Shown here one piece after another: positions 28,370-31,100 of a stretch of 31,100 nucleotides of DNA. The position numbers and the translations under genes are program-made. The DNA comes from Candidatus Omnitrophota bacterium. Lineage in GTDB: Bacteria; Omnitrophota; Koll11; Aquiviventales; Aquiviventaceae. Position 1 is the stretch's first letter; every line of letters begins with the position of its first letter. The stretch is from assembly GCA_023247285.1 (NCBI GenBank), contig JAHFGU010000004.1, positions 1-31,100 of the forward strand. Reading direction: 5' to 3'. The notes under the pieces were generated by a model. That model saw nothing but the letters and a program-made list of their open reading frames with translations. It had not been told where the DNA came from and did no database searches.

Positions 28370-29643
28370 TGAGCGGGGCGCTCTGGCTAGCCGTCGGGGT
28401 GTGCGCCGTGCTCATGGGGTGCGCCGGCTACCGCCGCCGGACGGTTCCGCTGCGGCAGCGGAACGGCGATGCGCATCGCAAGCAGCTGGAATACGGCATG
28501 GACGTCAAGCGGCTGACGCATGAGCTCCACCGCCTGGCCGCGTTCCAGGATGAGCTGCTGGCCACCGTCGGCCACCAGCTCATGACCCCGCTGACCGCCA
28601 TCACCCAGGGCATTGATCTCTTGCGCGACGGCGCAGCACGGGCGCCGCGCGACCGGCAGGCGGTCATCGACACGATGGCGCAAGAGGTGGCGCGGTTGGT
28701 CCGGCTGGCCGAAGAGGCGCTGGATCTGTCCGTGCTGCAATCCGGCTATCATCAGCTCGCTCGTCAGCCTGGGGATCTGGCCGCGCTCTTACGCAGCGCG
28801 CAGCAGCAGTGGCAGGCCGTGGCCGGATCCGCGCACGCGATCCGGCTTGTCTGCCATGACCTGCCGCCGGTCTTCATGGATGCGGAAGCGGTGCGCGGCG
28901 TTGTTGACCATCTGCTGCGCAACGCGCTGCGGCACGCGCCGGCAGAGAGCGACGTGCTGATGCAGGCCGGCGTGCGCGGCGAGATGGCGCGCGTGGGCGT
29001 GCGCGATCACGGCCCAGGCCTTTCGACCGAGCAGCTTGGCCGGCTCTTCCAGCCTTTCACGCACTTGCAGGCCCCGTATGCGCCGGGCTCGCAGGGCAGC
29101 GGGTTGGGGCTGGCATTCTGCCGCGAAGTGCTCGAGCGGCACCGGGGCCGCATCCACGCCCAGCCGAACACGGATCGCGGCATCACCGTGTGGTTCGAGC
29201 TGCCGCTGGCCTCGCCGCGGTTCCTGCTGGAGGATGCGTTCCTGTCCGCGCGGGATGACACGGATCAGCAAGCCGGCCCATTCGGTCTGATCCTGGTGAC
29301 GCCGGCTGGTGACGCGCCGGCCGAGGCGGGCGAGCGGGGGCTGCGCCGGGCCGAGGGACTCCTCCGCAACTCCACGCATCGCGGGGATCGCTTCGTCCAA
29401 GTCGATGAGCGGGCGCTGGTCATCTTCGCCGTCGCGGATCGCGCAGGGCTGGAGGCGATGCTCAGCCGGCTCGAGCGCGTCCTTGATCACGCCGGGGTCG
29501 CGGTGTCCTGCGGCCTCAGCGTCTTCCCGGAGGACGGACGCGCGGTGGACGTCTTGCTGGAAGCGGCGCGCGCCCGGCGCGAGCCGCCCGCCGAGCTGGT
29601 GGATGCACCTCGAGGGGCCGCATGGCGAAAAAGCGCATCCTGA
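28366..29643 (+). CDS. Membrane-anchored histidine kinase, atypical H-box, degenerate GGDEF-like tail
   Basis: 425 residues with one N-terminal membrane helix (about 4-22), HisKA with 'VGHQLMTPLTAITQG' (His70), and HATPase_c with 'VVDHLLRNALRHAP', 'DHGPGLS' and 'GSGLGLAF'. The residue after the His is Gln instead of Glu/Asp, which predicts weak autokinase activity, while the Thr for phosphatase activity remains. The C-terminal part (about 305-410, 'STHRGDRFVQVDERALVIF', 'GVAVSCGLSVFPEDG') parallels the tail of the preceding kinase and looks like a GGDEF domain without catalytic residues. It overlaps the next gene by 22 bp. Confidence 0.92.
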   Translation: MMSGALWLAVGVCAVLMGCAGYRRRTVPLRQRNGDAHRKQLEYGMDVKRLTHELHRLAAFQDELLATVGHQLMTPLTAITQGIDLLRDGAARAPRDRQAVIDTMAQEVARLVRLAEEALDLSVLQSGYHQLARQPGDLAALLRSAQQQWQAVAGSAHAIRLVCHDLPPVFMDAEAVRGVVDHLLRNALRHAPAESDVLMQAGVRGEMARVGVRDHGPGLSTEQLGRLFQPFTHLQAPYAPGSQGSGLGLAFCREVLERHRGRIHAQPNTDRGITVWFELPLASPRFLLEDAFLSARDDTDQQAGPFGLILVTPAGDAPAEAGERGLRRAEGLLRNSTHRGDRFVQVDERALVIFAVADRAGLEAMLSRLERVLDHAGVAVSCGLSVFPEDGRAVDVLLEAARARREPPAELVDAPRGAAWRKSAS

Positions 29644-30020
29644 TCGCCGAGGACGACCCGAGCATCCTCAAGATGACCAAGCTCCGCCTGGAGCATGAGG
29701 GGTATGAGGTCATCACGGCCCAGGACGGGGCGGCCGCCCTCGTCGAGGCCGCGGCCAAGCCGCAGGTGCACCTGATCCTGCTGGACATCAAGCTGCCGAA
29801 GCTCAGCGGGTATGATGTCTGCGAGACGCTGAAGCACCAGTCCGCCACGTCGGAGATTCCGGTCATCATCTTCTCGGCCTCGGAAAGCCAGCTCCAGCGG
29901 CTGGCGGACCGGTGTATCGAAGTCGGCGCCATCGACTGGATCAAGAAACCGTTTCAGACGCAGGACTTGTTGCGCAAGATTCACCACGTACTCGGGGAGG
30001 AGGAGGGGAGCCATGGCTGA
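29622..30020 (+). CDS. Single-domain response regulator (receiver)
   Basis: 132 residues, one CheY-like receiver: acidic pair Asp11-Asp12, phospho-acceptor Asp55 in 'LILLDIKLPKLSGYDV', Ser85 in 'IIFSAS', Lys109 in 'IKKPF'. It has no output domain. GAGGGG (29612-29617) precedes the ATG inside the end of the kinase gene. It may relay phosphate or act by protein contact; partners are likely the three nearby kinases. Confidence 0.94.
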   Translation: MAKKRILIAEDDPSILKMTKLRLEHEGYEVITAQDGAAALVEAAAKPQVHLILLDIKLPKLSGYDVCETLKHQSATSEIPVIIFSASESQLQRLADRCIEVGAIDWIKKPFQTQDLLRKIHHVLGEEEGSHG

Positions 30021-30414
30021 GCGGGTGCGGATTCTGCTGGTGGATGACGAACCCAGCATCGTGAAGATGGTGAGCAAGCGGCTCGAGGTGGAAGGCTTCG
30101 AGGTGCTGATGGCGATGGAAGGGGAGGAGGGATTGACGAAGGCGCGCGCCGAGCAGCCTGACCTGATCATCCTCGACCTCATGCTGCCAAAACTGAACGG
30201 CTACGAGGTCTGCACGATGCTCAAGCAGGATCCCCGGTATCAAAAAATCCCCGTCATCCTCTTTACCGCTCGGGCGCAGGAGAAGGATGAGAAACTTGGG
30301 ATGGAATGCGGGGCCGACGCGTACGTGCGGAAACCGTTCCGCGCCCCGGAGCTGCTCGAGAAGGTCCGGGGGCTGCTCCCCAAGGTCAGCCAGCCAGGTG
30401 AAGTGCAGGGATAA
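30013..30414 (+). CDS. Single-domain response regulator (receiver)
   Basis: 133 residues: Asp11-Asp12, Asp55 in 'LIILDLMLPKLNGYEV', Thr85 in 'ILFTARAQEKDEKLG', Lys107 in 'YVRKPF'. No output domain. It overlaps the previous receiver by 8 bp. The two receivers differ enough to have separate partners. It is the last gene of the riboswitch-2 operon. Confidence 0.94.
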   Translation: MAERVRILLVDDEPSIVKMVSKRLEVEGFEVLMAMEGEEGLTKARAEQPDLIILDLMLPKLNGYEVCTMLKQDPRYQKIPVILFTARAQEKDEKLGMECGADAYVRKPFRAPELLEKVRGLLPKVSQPGEVQG

Positions 30415-30443
30415 GCGGCGGCGTCAACCGCGCGCCGGCCGCT
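30414..30443. terminator. Possible bidirectional terminator between convergent genes
   Basis: AGCGGC+GGCG (30414-30423) can pair with CGCC+GCCGCT (30433-30443) with one bulged G and a 9-base loop, in the 27-bp gap between the convergent genes. There is no clear T-tract on either side, so this is tentative. Confidence 0.35.
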
Positions 30444-31100
30444 AGCTATTGAGCCGGCACACGGCAAGCAGGTCAAGCGCTTCGCCGGTCGTGCCTGGCC
30501 TCGCGCGGAAACCTTCCACCGTCATGCCGGCGAAATACCGCGCGATCGGATTCAGGCGCGCAGGCCCCAGGCGCATGAGCCCCCACTTCTTCAGCCGCTG
30601 GAAGAGCCGGTGCGCCGGCGTCAGGTACAGCCCGTAGAGCTCGACGCGGGGAAACACCTGCTCGAGCAGCGCGCGCAGCTCCGGCCCGGTGAACTCCTTC
30701 TCGTGATAGCACAGCTTCTGGTACGGCTTGCCGGGTTTCTGGTTATGCGCCAGGTTCAGCGTTGAGACGCAGAAGAGCCCATCCGGTGCGAGCACCCGCC
30801 TGATTTCAGTCACATACGCCAGCAGCTGCGCTTCCGGGATGTGCTCGATCACCTGGAACGAGCCGACCACGTCGAAGGACGCGTCTGGGAAGTTCAGCGC
30901 GGTGCCTTCCATGTGCAGGAAGCGCAGGTTCGCGCGCGGGTACTTCGCCTGCGCCCGCGGCGCGTTGCCCGGGGCGAGGTCCACGCCCACGACCTCCCGC
31001 GCGCGCTCCGCCAGGTAGTGCGCCCCGTAGCCTTCCCCGAAGCCCACCTCGAGCACGCGCTTGCCGTCGACGAACGTGCGCGCGAAGGCGTACGCGGCCA
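30442..31100 (-). CDS. Class I SAM-dependent methyltransferase, 5' partial
   Basis: The frame runs off the window end; homologous sequence continues upstream of the GTG at 31056 ('FARTFVDGKR' then 'VLEVGFGEGYGAHYLA'), so the true start lies beyond 31100. It has the glycine-rich SAM motif 'EVGFGEGYG', the acidic motif 'VVGVDLAP', and 'FDVVGSFQVIEHIPE' followed by 'EIRRVLAPDGLFCVSTLN', typical of Methyltransf_11-type enzymes acting on small molecules, lipids or glycans. The substrate cannot be told from sequence. It is convergent with the two-component operon and probably unrelated to it. Confidence 0.93.
   Translation of the reverse strand, partial: AAYAFARTFVDGKRVLEVGFGEGYGAHYLAERAREVVGVDLAPGNAPRAQAKYPRANLRFLHMEGTALNFPDASFDVVGSFQVIEHIPEAQLLAYVTEIRRVLAPDGLFCVSTLNLAHNQKPGKPYQKLCYHEKEFTGPELRALLEQVFPRVELYGLYLTPAHRLFQRLKKWGLMRLGPARLNPIARYFAGMTVEGFRARPGTTGEALDLLAVCRLNS

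Overview
The window is GC-rich and almost entirely coding, with tightly packed and overlapping genes. Type II secretion/pilus-type genes, periplasmic proteins and signal peptides point to an uncultured Gram-negative (diderm) bacterium. The style of the histidine kinases, single-domain receivers and PilM/PilN/PilO-type platform recalls candidate phyla such as Omnitrophota. That is an impression, not a proof: no taxonomic marker gene is present.

Region 1 (1-11051, + strand). A giant surface-type protein runs in from upstream. It has about 22 visible beta-sandwich repeats arranged in ~2.1 kb super-repeats, followed by an 11-residue-periodic coiled coil. After it come an exported, membrane-anchored protein, a short F-type ATPase epsilon subunit, and an exported TPR protein.

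Region 2 (11052-25328, + strand). A near-consensus sigma70-type promoter leads into a cyclic-di-GMP-I (GEMM) riboswitch with an unusual insertion and a strong intrinsic terminator. Sixteen packed genes follow. The first five are F-type ATPase genes: c, a b-delta fusion, alpha, gamma, beta. Next, with overlapping codons, come a stand-alone MshEN-type (c-di-GMP-binding family) domain, GspE, GspF, pseudopilins G/I/J/K, a GspL-like PilM-PilN protein, a GspM/PilO protein, a small exported protein and a SurA-like foldase. The ATPase and secretion genes look like one transcription unit. No subunit a, secretin (GspD), GspC or prepilin peptidase is in the window.

Region 3 (25341-30414). A GAF histidine kinase lies on the - strand. 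Divergent from it is a second c-di-GMP-I riboswitch, followed by a small excisionase-type HTH protein, two histidine kinases with degenerate GGDEF-like tails, and two single-domain response regulators. Region 4 (30442-31100, - strand) is a partial SAM methyltransferase.

The most interesting reading is a c-di-GMP-controlled locus that joins a divergent rotary F-type ATPase to a type II secretion/pilus-like machine and a giant surface protein, with a nearby two-component module under the same class of riboswitch. The gene content and order are seen directly; the functional coupling is inference.
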